Assembly (NCBI RefSeq): GCF_910592395.1
Contig: NC_088310.1
Location: 8,315,501 to 8,379,500, forward strand
Source: Lineus longissimus
Lineage: Eukaryota > Nemertea > Pilidiophora > Heteronemertea > Lineidae
Direction: 5' to 3'
Length of the DNA: 64,000 nt
Shown here piece by piece: positions 44,548-54,200 of this stretch. A model generated the notes under the pieces. It saw only the letters and a list, made by a program, of their open reading frames with translations, was not told the origin of the DNA and did not search any database. A program made the position numbers and the translations under genes. Within the stretch, counting starts at the first letter, position 1. Every line of letters starts with the position of its first letter.

Positions 44548-45710
44548 AACATGTCCCAAGATTGAACCCTCTTAGTATTCAACATCGTTTATCCCTGTCC
44601 TACAAGCATACGTTTTGTACAGAACTATTTTTGGAGAATTCCAGGTTTTTTCACCGATATTTCTTGTAAGAATTATGTTAGAGATATTTTGTAGAAGCTG
44701 TACAGGACATAGAGTGACGGGGATCCGTCGCACGTAATTTATTCATCAGTATTTCTCTACGTTTTAGAGCATAGGGTTGTCATTGGCAACTGGGTACTTA
44801 TAAAATGCAAACTCTGGATACACTGACTGCCATTTGGATTACTTTTTAGGCTGTAATTATGTATAAAGTTTCATTTCATGGTGTATATAGAATTCTAGCC
44901 TGTATATCTGTTTGTTTTTGTACAGGACATCATCAACATATCCTATTGGGGAGTGGGGGTCGCAAGAACAAGAATGTTTTTGCTCTTTAAGTACAAAGTA
45001 TGATTTCATGTAAAAGAATTGGGTCTCTAACAAAAACGTTTCTGCATGAAAATCTTTTATTTGAGTTAGCGAAGGAAAACGTCCTAGCTTGGGTATTACG
45101 AAAATTCACTTGGTTGATGATAATTAAGTCAAATTTCGTATTTATGTTCAAATATATGTTGGCACTGTTCTGTACAGTTAATGATACACAGTTAATTAAT
45201 TATGCATATCATTTACATAATGTTAATAAATATTGAGTATTGTCACAAATTCTTTATGAGGGGGGTTGACTTTTATCATAATTTCTCTTTTGTAGGGGCG
45301 GTTCGAAATTTAGTTCTTACAAAAATTTATCAGGCTGTAACAAATCAACATGATCAAGCTATTTGCATGTTAAACAAGTAATTTTTGAAATCTTATTTTT
45401 GCTCTGGTCACAGTTCCATACATTCTTAATGGTTACCCTCTGTTGCCAAGTCACTGAACACAGCTAAGTTGTAATTACATGTAGCATGCGAGTCAACTTG
45501 CATTGTGTTTGCCAGTTTGATTATCTTGTGTCCAGCTTACAGAATTCTTATAGGGTTGCGTTTACTTGTCAGAAGTTTAGAAGCAGTATTATAGTACTGG
45601 AGTGTATCTGCTGTAAACCTAAGTGGAATTTCACTGAAGTTTGGAAATGTTACTTGCTGATTCTGATGGGTATTAGGAAATGGAGAAGTTGACCTGCTCT
45701 GTCAAAAGTG

Positions 45711-46025
45711 GACCATGATTGGTATCAGAGATAGACATTGAGTTATTCTTTGTATCAGAGATAGACATTGAGCTATTCTTGGTATCTGAGATAGACATTG
45801 AGCTATTCTTGGTATCAGAGATAGACATTGAGCTATTCTTGGTATCAAAGATAGACATCGAGCTATTCTTGGCACCAAAGATAGACACTGACCTATTCTT
45901 GGTATCAGAGATAGACATTGAGCTATTCTTGGTATCAAAGATAGACATAGAGCTATTCTTGCACCAAAGATAGACATTGACCTATTCTTGGTTTCAGAGA
46001 TAGACATTGAGCTATTCACATGACT
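45711..46025. repeat. 30-bp tandem repeat, ten copies, open on both strands
   Basis: The 30-bp unit GGTATCAGAGATAGACATTG plus AGCTATTCTT repeats with scattered substitutions. Being a multiple of three it keeps frames open: VSEIDIELFL repeats on plus, MSISDTKNSS-like repeats on minus. Nothing indicates it is translated. Confidence 0.93.
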
Positions 46026-47129
46026 TTTGACAGAGCAGGTAATACACTTCCTTTGATTCGAATAGTGATACCAGTATGGACTGCTGGGAAATCGGGTCTA
46101 CCTCATCTTAACCTGGTCATACACTTCTGGGAACGATTGGTGATTGACGATGGGCACTGAACAATATGTACAGTCTTTTGAATTGTACAACATACTGTGT
46201 ATCTTGTTCAGCTCTGAAAGCAAACTTCAGTTTTCACAATCACCCTGGCTAACAGATCTCCATAATGACAAACATTTCCCAATCCAACGTGCCACTGGAG
46301 CCGGATACAATCATTTAAATTACGTCATACAATGGTTGCTTGTAGTTGGAAACACTTTTATAAGACGTCAAGGAAAATTATTCTTTGGGAGTATATAAAT
46401 TCTGGCTCCAGCACACTTGGCATATGGCACTATAAATCTGATTAGTCAGGGTTTAGACAACGCTGTATCAGACCTTAGTACAGTTTCTTCAGTTATCAGC
46501 AGTATTGGGTCACAAATTTCTCAAAATGGGTCACAAACACGGTCCCCTTTCAAACACAGCTTATTTTTTTTGTACGGGTTATCATACATTACTTACCACG
46601 CTTGTCGCATTCACAGTTAATCAGGTAAATGGACAAGATTACATAACAAGCTGTTGACCCTTTCCCTGAACAACTGCAAAAGTGGTGTATGTGATGAGTT
46701 ATATATATTAGTTAAGTCGTGTACAAAAAAGGTTTGAATGGGAAAAAAAGTTTGAATGGGAACCGTTACATATATCTCAATTATTATGAGAATCATGAAA
46801 GTTTTACATTATGTCCCCTGGTAAATGCTGATTTATCTTGGCCTGATGAGAATTGTCTTTTTATATAGGATTAAAGGTATATAAAGTTATTATTATTCAT
46901 AAAAATAGTAATTGATGAACGAAAGGAACTGAATAAAAGAAAGTGCCTGTTCTAAATAATTATCTTTGAGTGTTTATTTTGTGTTTGGAGTCAGAGTCAG
47001 TTGAAGCCAAGACATGCAGACTACTCAGTGATGTGTATCTGTCATATAGTCATTTCATAGTCGGCAACCAACAACAATGGAAAAGTTGCATTGAGCAGCA
47101 GTGATTGGCCGTCTTACATTTTGCAGTGA

Positions 47130-47228
47130 TAAGCAATCTTATAGCCTTATAGCCCAATAAGCAGTCTTATAGCCTTATAGCCCAATAAGCAGTCTTATAG
47201 CCTTATAGCCCAATGAGCAGTCTTATAG
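47130..47228. repeat. 28-bp tandem repeat, three and a half copies
   Basis: The unit CAGTCTTATAGCCTTATAGC plus CCAATAAG repeats and then runs directly into the tRNA-like SINE at 47220. Confidence 0.9.
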
Positions 47229-47545
47229 CCTGGTGGTTAACACTACTAGCTACCTCGCAACATGGCCTGGGTTCGATCCCTGGGAGAACCTTTCAAGGAA
47301 GTAAATATTCCTAGCTCTTCACAGCCCTTCAAGTGAGAGGTAGAGCTGAGGTTCCTTGTATCTGGTGTCCATACCAGGGCAAGCAAACCTCACCAAGTGA
47401 GAAACATGAGTAGCTTGCATGGCCTCTACCGCTGGCCTGAGAAGGAGCCAGTAGGCCTATAAATCCATTGGTGCCTGCCATAGTGGTGGGGTGGAGGGGA
47501 AAAACCCCCTGGAGATTAAGATCTCAAAGTGCAGAGTGAGCTCTG
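47220..47545 (+). mobile_element. tRNA-derived SINE
   Basis: An internal RNA polymerase III promoter is visible: A box-like TGGTGGTTAACAC near 47231 and B box GGTTCGATCCC at 47270-47280, about 38 bp apart. The tRNA-like head lacks a full cloverleaf and is followed by an unrelated body, so it is a SINE and not a tRNA gene. Its 3' edge is uncertain. Confidence 0.7.
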
Positions 47546-47819
47546 AAGAAGACGAAGATCATCCTGCAGTAACATTGATGGAACATTGATGGCTACAATA
47601 ACGCATAACTGACGGCTATTCATTATCATTATCACTGGGGTCATAATCCTAATGGATTTTAGACTAGGGAATGGAGAACACTAGGCCACTGTCCTCCTGT
47701 ATTGGATCCGTTACTTGCCCTTACTAAGTTACTCCGGTACTTGGGACAGCTGCTTTAAGTCTCATCGACAGACCCCCAGGAATATTCGTTACTTGAAAGC
47801 CACACTGGTTCCCTAGATA

Positions 47820-47895
47820 TACAATCCTCGGTTCTGCTGGGATCGAACCCTGGCCCTGATAGCCAGCAGTATTGACCATGAGGCTGTGAGCCTTT
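47820..47895 (-). mobile_element. tRNA-like SINE head, minus strand
   Basis: Read on minus, AGCCTCATGGTCAATACTG (A box region) is followed by CCAGGGTTCGATCCCAGC (B box). The spacing is right for a tRNA-derived SINE; the rest of the unit is not delimited. Confidence 0.55.
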
Positions 47896-48030
47896 TCCAT
47901 GAATACAGTGGGCATGGCTGACAGAATTGTCAAGGCACTGCTTGGTTGCCTAATGAAATGGTAATGGGTGTTGTCTGCAAATGATCAGTCCTATCATTTA
48001 TAGCACTAATGTGTGGACTTTTATGACATT

Positions 48031-48402
48031 TGTGACCCGTCACAGCGAAACCAGGCGCATTTCACTCTGAGCTTGGCAGGTTGAGATGGATGGTTGTTCA
48101 TTTCACTACTGTCTGCCTTTTGTAAAATCTGAGTACATCAATTTCTTCCATCATCTCCTGGTGTCATTTAGGCTTTTTTTTTTCAAACATGTTTTGTTTA
48201 TTCTATTTTAAAGGAGAAAATACATATTTGATACATTGGGATTCGGCAGAAGGCTCATAGCCTATGTAAAGCCGTCTCCCTTATACATTAAACTTCTTTG
48301 ACTGTTACAGACAGGGATTAGACATTGTTTGAAAAGGAGAATATAAGAAGAAGGCTCATCTTCTGTGCGACATGCACCTGTTTTTGCTGCGACAGGTCAC
48401 AT
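48031..48402 (+). mobile_element. TGTGACCCGTC MITE, copy 3, split by a nested insertion
   Basis: The ends TGTGACCCGTCACAGCG and GCGACAGGTCACA match copies 1 and 2. The family block ATTTAGGCTCATCTTCT is interrupted after GGCT by about 180 bp that begin with poly-T (see 48175) and resumes at 48357. Confidence 0.85.
48175..48356 (-). mobile_element. Retroposed fragment nested in a MITE
   Basis: The insert starts with a run of T (poly-A on the minus strand), contains no ORF, and is bordered by AGGCT on both sides, a possible 5-bp target duplication. This fits a short retroposed sequence inserted on the minus strand. Its source was not recognised. Confidence 0.6.
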
Positions 48403-48744
48403 TTGATATCTTAACGAAATGGGTGGCATTTTTTAACACCCTCAAGAATGTGTTGCAAGCTGAAGTAGTCACTCGGCAACAAATCGGAGGTGACAAACCA
48501 CCTGTCTTGCCATGACAGATATAGACACCTTTTCCTACATTCAAAGAATGGCCAATATCAAGGTAGTCATCGCAAACGGTGAAGAGAATGTGCGATGTGA
48601 TCACAATGACAACACTCATTGGACTTTATTGGAAATGGAAAGCTTCTGGTCCATCATAAGAGACCACATTGAACTATTATTGGTCAATCCCCCATACGGC
48701 ACACCCTGGATAAACTTGCTACCAATCCCTTCAATTCATTTTAC

Positions 48745-48932
48745 ATGGACGAGTGTCTTTTAGGAATTCAACACCTTCTTTGGGAGGGGAGATACACCCA
48801 GGCTGTGGCAAACTTGAAGGGCGTCGCAATGATATTCGGTGAAGAATATGCCAGGTTAAAACATGACAAGGCCTATGGCTCAGCTGTTAGTCTTGTAAAG
48901 GCCATTTTCTTGAAGCAGTTGCCTGAAGCGAG
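48745..48932 (+). CDS. Unknown gene, exon 1 (or penultimate exon from 48761)
   Basis: The exon ends GCGAG before a strong GTGAGT donor; an in-frame TGA lies in the donor itself, so splicing is needed. The 5' limit is uncertain: ATG 48745 or the acceptor at 48761. Confidence 0.6.
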
Positions 48933-50099
48933 GTGAGTGATATGTCGAGTCAACGACTTTTGGACAAAGTCTGGTCGTAAAGTGGCCAAGCCAGTATTGA
49001 GCAATGACTGACAATATAAAATTACCTTGAATGTCAGTTATGATCAATTTTTGGATGATATGATAAGCCTCACAAACACCATATCTACAAATATTGGGTG
49101 ATATTAGGTGAGTGATATGTTGAAGTCAATGACTTTTGGAAAAAATCTGGTCGTAAAGTGCCCAGGCCTAGTATTGAGCAATGACTGACAATATGAAATT
49201 ACCTTGAATGTCAGTTATGATCAATTTTTGGATGATATGATAAGCCTCACAAACACCATATCTACAAATATTGGGTGATATTAGGTGAGTGATATGTTGA
49301 AGTCAATTACTTTTGGACAAAATTTGGTTGTAAAGTGGCCAGGCCAGTATTGAGCAATCACTGACAATACAAAATTACCTGGAATGTCAGTTATGATCAA
49401 TTTTCGGATGATATGATAAGCCTCACAAACACCATATCTACAAATATTCTGCCAAAAGGGACAAAGATGGGAGTGGTATCAAAACGAAGCTTATAACCTA
49501 AGCTATATAGTGTATGATGATAAACTGCAGCATCCCACAGCCACAATCAGCCCTTTGTGTTTTTCCTCAGCCACATTACCTTATCATACGCACATTGCCA
49601 CAGGCAAAGGGAGTTGTTTCTCCAGGAGGGGTCAGAGTCAGCCTGTTTTTATTTCAACATGTATTATGCTCAGTTGCTTTGCGCAGTGCTGCCCCTGTCT
49701 GGGTTTGTAGGCTTGCAAACCACTGAGCATTGGCAAGCTTTGCAACAAACCAATTTGCTTTTGAAGTTGGAAACCAATCTGCAATGTGGTAATGAAGTTG
49801 TGTCCTCCCATAGAAGAGGACAATAAGGCTGGGGACAAGGGTCTAGTTTCCATTTTGGTGGAGCACAACCCGTGTCTATCCTCAAATTGTTGGCCAGTCA
49901 CAACAATCATATTCATGTCTCAGCGGTAGGCCTTGGAAGTCTAACCTCTAGGTTAATTTAGCTGATGTTATTTTTCAGGAGATGTGGAAGTGTGGGAAAC
50001 TTGCCTGTCGATCTATGCCCCAAGAAATCCAGCCGAGCCAACTCGGACTCGATGCTTCATCAGAGGTCATTGGAGAACATCACCAACTTCCCCATTTAG
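48745..50099 (+). CDS. Unrecognised two-exon gene, 102 aa or C-terminal tail
   Basis: Exons 48745-48932 and 49979-50099 join in frame (AG|G) and end at TAG 50097-50099. If translation starts at ATG 48745 the product is 102 residues. Exon one encodes GIQHLLWEGRYTQAVANLKG and a helical segment to KAIFLKQLPEA, similar in pattern to a helical repeat; exon two is basic and Ser-rich (PKKSSRANSDSMLHQRSLEN), ending ITNFPI. A TTTTAG at 48755-48760 could instead be the acceptor of a longer gene's penultimate exon. The frame is open back to a stop at 48670. I do not recognise the family. Confidence 0.6.
48932..49460. repeat. Three tandem copies of a 176-bp unit starting at a splice donor
   Basis: Copies start at about 48932, 49107 and 49284, each with GGTGAGTGATATGT and the shared tail CACAAACACCATATCTACAA. 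The first copy begins exactly at the exon/intron border of the unknown gene, so two further GGTGAGT donors lie downstream. Confidence 0.93.
49461..49978. other. Intron of the unknown gene, remainder
   Basis: After the three 176-bp repeats there is about 500 bp with overlapping short frames on both strands, none with recognisable content, then the TTTTTCAG acceptor. Confidence 0.6.
49979..50099 (+). CDS. Unknown gene, terminal exon
   Basis: The acceptor is TATTTTTCAG, and the reading frame continues in phase 2 to TAG. Ser/Arg/Lys-rich C-terminus. Confidence 0.65.
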
Positions 50100-50840
50100 A
50101 TGTGGACAGGTCCTGGATCATTGAACTTATCAATTCTTTCTGAATGTGACTTTGTCCTTGACCATTTTGGGATGAAGTTATGACACAACACTACAGAACT
50201 GCTCTTCGGGCAACACAGTAATGAGGATTTGTAGAGTCTTTCCATTACAACAGGGTCACTATGGCCCCCAGAAAACCAGCTGTGCCAACCGATTCCAGTT
50301 CACCCTATAATGTCTGTAGATAATGCCCCACTTTCGATTCGTGCACCAGGGGTAATGGGTGGTATATTCAGTAGAAGATCCAAATGCTCATCACAAACAT
50401 TCCCGGAGACTTCGGCTTCGGTCTTACTCGGGAATGTATATTTGACCGGTCAGCTTTAATGGTCATGAAACCGTGGGGATCAATCAGACTTCAGTTAGAA
50501 ACGTATGGATATTTCCATTGTGATAGACAAGTGCTCATTTCAGTGGACTTTTATCACCTGTGGTGGTTACAGTGCTTCCTACTCACAGCATGGTGCCATC
50601 AATCCAGTGTGTCACTTCCTATTTGAATTCCCAAGACTGGAAATAATCCATGTCAACATCATGTCTGCAGTGTGGACAACTGTCCCACATTACTGACAGA
50701 ACATACTGTGTTGAGCCATGGCTGTCACACATAGGACTAATACATGCAAGACAGGCCTTTTGTACTGGCGTCTTTCAACCAGCTTAATTGTGTTGACGCG
50801 GTATCAAAATAAACGATTCAAAAAGTCCAGTCAATTTAAC
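50100..50840 (+). other. Probable 3' UTR of the unknown gene
   Basis: Non-coding after the TAG at 50099. AATAAA at 50808-50813 is the best poly(A) signal. Confidence 0.5.
50808..50813 (+). terminator. Poly(A) signal of the unknown plus-strand gene
   Basis: AATAAA about 710 bp after the stop codon, just before the minus-strand ESF1 poly(A) signal. Two more plus-strand AATAAA copies (50890-50910) would give transcripts that overlap ESF1. Confidence 0.55.
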
Positions 50841-50842
50841 AT

Positions 50843-50848
50843 TTTATT
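50843..50848 (-). terminator. Poly(A) signal of ESF1
   Basis: TTTATT on plus is AATAAA on minus, about 135 bp beyond the ESF1 stop codon, a normal 3' UTR length. Confidence 0.6.
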
Positions 50849-50983
50849 CTCCATAGATACTTAAGATCTAAACAAAATGTCACATGTGTAAATAAATCAC
50901 CAAAATAAACCGTGACGTTTTGTCTCTTTCAATGCAAAAACAAACTCGAGGCCTGGCGGAAACGTTCAAGAATAATCAAAACC

Positions 50984-51292
50984 TCAGGACTTTTTCGAAT
51001 CCTTCTTTTGTTGAAATTTCTGCGTTTTCATTTTCACCGATTTCACAAGCGACAACAATGATTTGTCCTCAGTCTGTGTGTCCGGTGTCGAGTCTAATTT
51101 TATCTTTTTCGAAACAGTCACAGCACCACTATCCTGTACGCGTCCTTTTTCCGACCCCATTTTCTTCCGCTTCAATTTTTCTTGTATAATCGATTCCATA
51201 GCTTTGGTTTTCTTGAATTCATGCGAGGACGGGTCGACGTTGTAATGATGCGACTTGTACATGGCGTCAAAACGTGGATCCGTGACATCAAT
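50984..51292 (-). CDS. ESF1: ESF1 terminal exon
   Basis: It encodes [20 protein letters not shown] then [20 protein letters not shown], the conserved C-terminal block, then a Lys/Ser-rich tail ending KDSKKS and a stop at 50984-50986. Confidence 0.96.
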   Translation of the reverse strand: MDVTDPRFDAMYKSHHYNVDPSSHEFKKTKAMESIIQEKLKRKKMGSEKGRVQDSGAVTVSKKIKLDSTPDTQTEDKSLLSLVKSVKMKTQKFQQKKDSKKS

Positions 51293-54200
51293 CTGCAAAC
51301 AGAATAAAACTGATTACCAATCAGAAGTCAGGAATAAAAACTGGGCTTTTCGAATCATGGCAAAAAAAATTTCAGGCCAAGGTTCTTCTTGATAGAAATT
51401 CCACTATCTTGGCATTAAATCTATCCGATTTTAGGCTGTTCAGGGTCTAGTTTAGACTCAGGGTTGTGCATGAAAAACGTAAACACTGAGGGGAGAGTTG
51501 GGTTGGTGCCAGAGTATAGGAGGTGCATACAATGTATGTCTGGAACCAAAGCACTCTTTTCCTCCCATTACATCAAGGAGTTGTGTATTGGACACCAACC
51601 AAAGCCCCAGCAGCATGTGCTAACAGGAACAAGACTTCCCACAGTGGAGAAGCCATCAATGAGGACCGCTGGACTCGGGAATGGTCGTTTTTCCTATGGC
51701 AGTGAGTATGCCAACAAAAGCAGACGACAGCACAGTACATCCGATGTACAGGCGATGTATAGAAGTGACTGTAAACGATTGACACCAAATAAACCATCAA
51801 CCCACCTCGAACGTGTCCTCCACTTGCATACCCTCCTTGGGCTTCTTCTTCTTTCTCTTCTTCTTCTTCTCTAACTTCTCCTTCTTCATGATATCTTTAA
51901 GATTGAAGTGTTGTTGGTTGTCATCCTCGTCCATCATCAACAGCTGCAACTCGGCCTGAATGTAGCGAAAAACAAAAAACAAATTTCAATATTTACAATT
52001 TAAACTTGCAGAGCTGAAGATTTCATCCCAATTGCAGAATCCCTGACTAATTCCCCCAAATAGGTCATCATTTCCAAAAGGTTCTATGGCTAACCCTAAC
52101 CAAAACTTCTCCTTGAAACATTTATTCAAAACAATGTTTGTTTTTCTCTGATGGTTGCTTTTCAAGTTGAGATCAGGACGGACACGTTAAAAATAAGTTC
52201 AATCTTAAATTTTGTTGTCTGTGGACACTGGATTTGTTGAAATTGCATTTCATTTACATTGCCTCTCAATCCATCAGCCCATGAAATTCGAGGGGACACT
52301 CATTCGAACCTCTTCCATGACAGGCTATTTGCTGGCACAGTGGAACCTTACTTAGCGGACACATCTCCTTTAAGGACACCAGCTCCCAAATAGGTTGTTT
52401 CTGTTCTGTTTGACCACTCCAATCAGGATACCTCTCCAGAGGTTGTCCTTTATAGTGATGTTCTATTTCAACACTCATTGAAATGGATCATGAAATCACC
52501 GAAGTTTGGGTTTCAAATTCAAAATGGTCGTCTGCTTCCGTACCGCTTTTTGTTTCCCTTCCTCAGTCTCTTCCTCACGTTGTTTCTTCTTCTTCCTCTT
52601 CCCCTCCTTCTTGGACAGTTGAACTCCTTCAATCTCCTCCTTGAAGTAGGGATCATCAAGGTCAATACCGGCTGGAAGCTCATCATCACTGTAGCCTTCA
52701 GCATCATCGCCCTCATCACTTTTCCCCGGCTCCACCTGAAATTAAAACAAAGTCGTTATGTGACCCTTTTACCAAAAAATAGTACTTTCAAAATACTCGT
52801 AGGGTGACATATTCTTCAAAATTGTCGAGATAAATTTTGAATTTGTTTTGATTTTTCATGACACTTGAAGACCAAATAGTCAAATTTGTTTTGTCTCTAA
52901 AAACTCTCATTGTTGATAATTTCAATTTTGGACAAAGTTTAGGAGGAAATTGTACAAACATAAAAGCTATAGACGGTAGGGGCTCAATAAGTGCTACTAA
53001 CAAGGTACTCAAGCCACAAATTTTGCCTGTGTATTTACCTTGTTGGTGGTCTTCACGGCTTTCTCCTCCCTTTTCTTCTTCTTCTTTTCCTTCTTCTTCA
53101 TCAGATATTGCTCCCACGGAGTCGCATCTTTCTCTTCTGCCTTCTTCTTAATGAGGTCGGCTGTCGTGTCTCTTAAACCTGAAGATATCAGATATGCGTC
53201 ATCATCATCATCAGTGGATTGCACAGCCACAAGTATCCTATCCTGGGCCAGGTCCTCGATGTGGTGACAAGCAAGTTGCTCAATCAATTCAACCAGTAGG
53301 CCTACCAGCCCTGGGAGGCGACAGAAAGATGCTGAATACAACATTCCTACCTGGTTCCCATGTGATTTCCATCTCCATGTCCTTTTCTCCCTTGTTCTTC
53401 TCCTTACTCTCAATCCCCTGGAGCAGAGCACGGTACCTGTTCAATCGATCTCCATCATTGACGTTATCTGCAATTTCGTCCTCTGAAAGTGTAAAGGAAA
53501 TGGTCAAAACATGAAACCTTGTCACCCGGAACAGCTGCTGCCAAAATTATGCACAGTGCATTAAACACTAAAAAATGTGTTACATTGTAATCTGGGTGTT
53601 TTAGAATTACCTGTCACTATCCACTGTGGTATACCAAGAGAAATCTTAGTATAGCCAATGCATAGAACAGATGATCTCTCTATTTGGGACACCAGTTGGA
53701 ATGAGAAATGCTGTCCTTTTTACAGAGGTGTACTCATTACAGAGGTCAAATGGTATGAAAGTGACCAATTTGGGACCAAAATCAGTGTCCTCATAGAGAG
53801 GGTGTCCTGCTCAGAGGGGTGTCTGCTAAGAGAGGTTCCACTGTACACCCATTTGAAGTCAAGAGGACAGTACTAGATACGTATCTGCACTTACCTTCTT
53901 CCTCCCCGGAGCTGGATGCGAGGTAAGCCTGTACATCCATCATATCGATTTCCCCAGACTTGGGCTTCCTCATAGTCACCTTCAACCGGTCCTGGTCTGT
54001 CTCATCCCAGGTCAACGATACCTGCAATTTAACGCCACCACAAAAACGCATTATTTCAAGAAAACCTCTGACCAACCTTGAGATCAAGAACATAACTGGA
54101 ATACCTAGAGTTTGCTCAAACTGAACAACCTTGAGATCAAGAACATAACTGGAATACCTAGAGTTTGCTCAAACTGAACAGCTAAGAGTAAATGCTTTCC

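Larger units (their letters stand above)
42519..48744. other. SIPA1L 3' UTR and intergenic region
   Basis: The 3' UTR starts after 42518; an AATAAA at 44542-44547 is one plausible end, but other AT-rich candidates exist near 45225 and 46930. The stretch holds repeats near 43745, 45711, 47130, 47220, 47820 and 48031, each listed. No further coding exon is supported. Confidence 0.6.

Noticed and set aside
47220-47290. Functional tRNA gene
   Set aside because: A and B boxes are present but no complete cloverleaf or terminator follows; the sequence continues as a SINE body.
52496-52543. Extension of ESF1 exon 11 to a stop at 52496
   Set aside because: It would remove the conserved [11 protein letters not shown] and C-terminal DPRFDAMY blocks, which follow in frame if the donor at 52543 is used.
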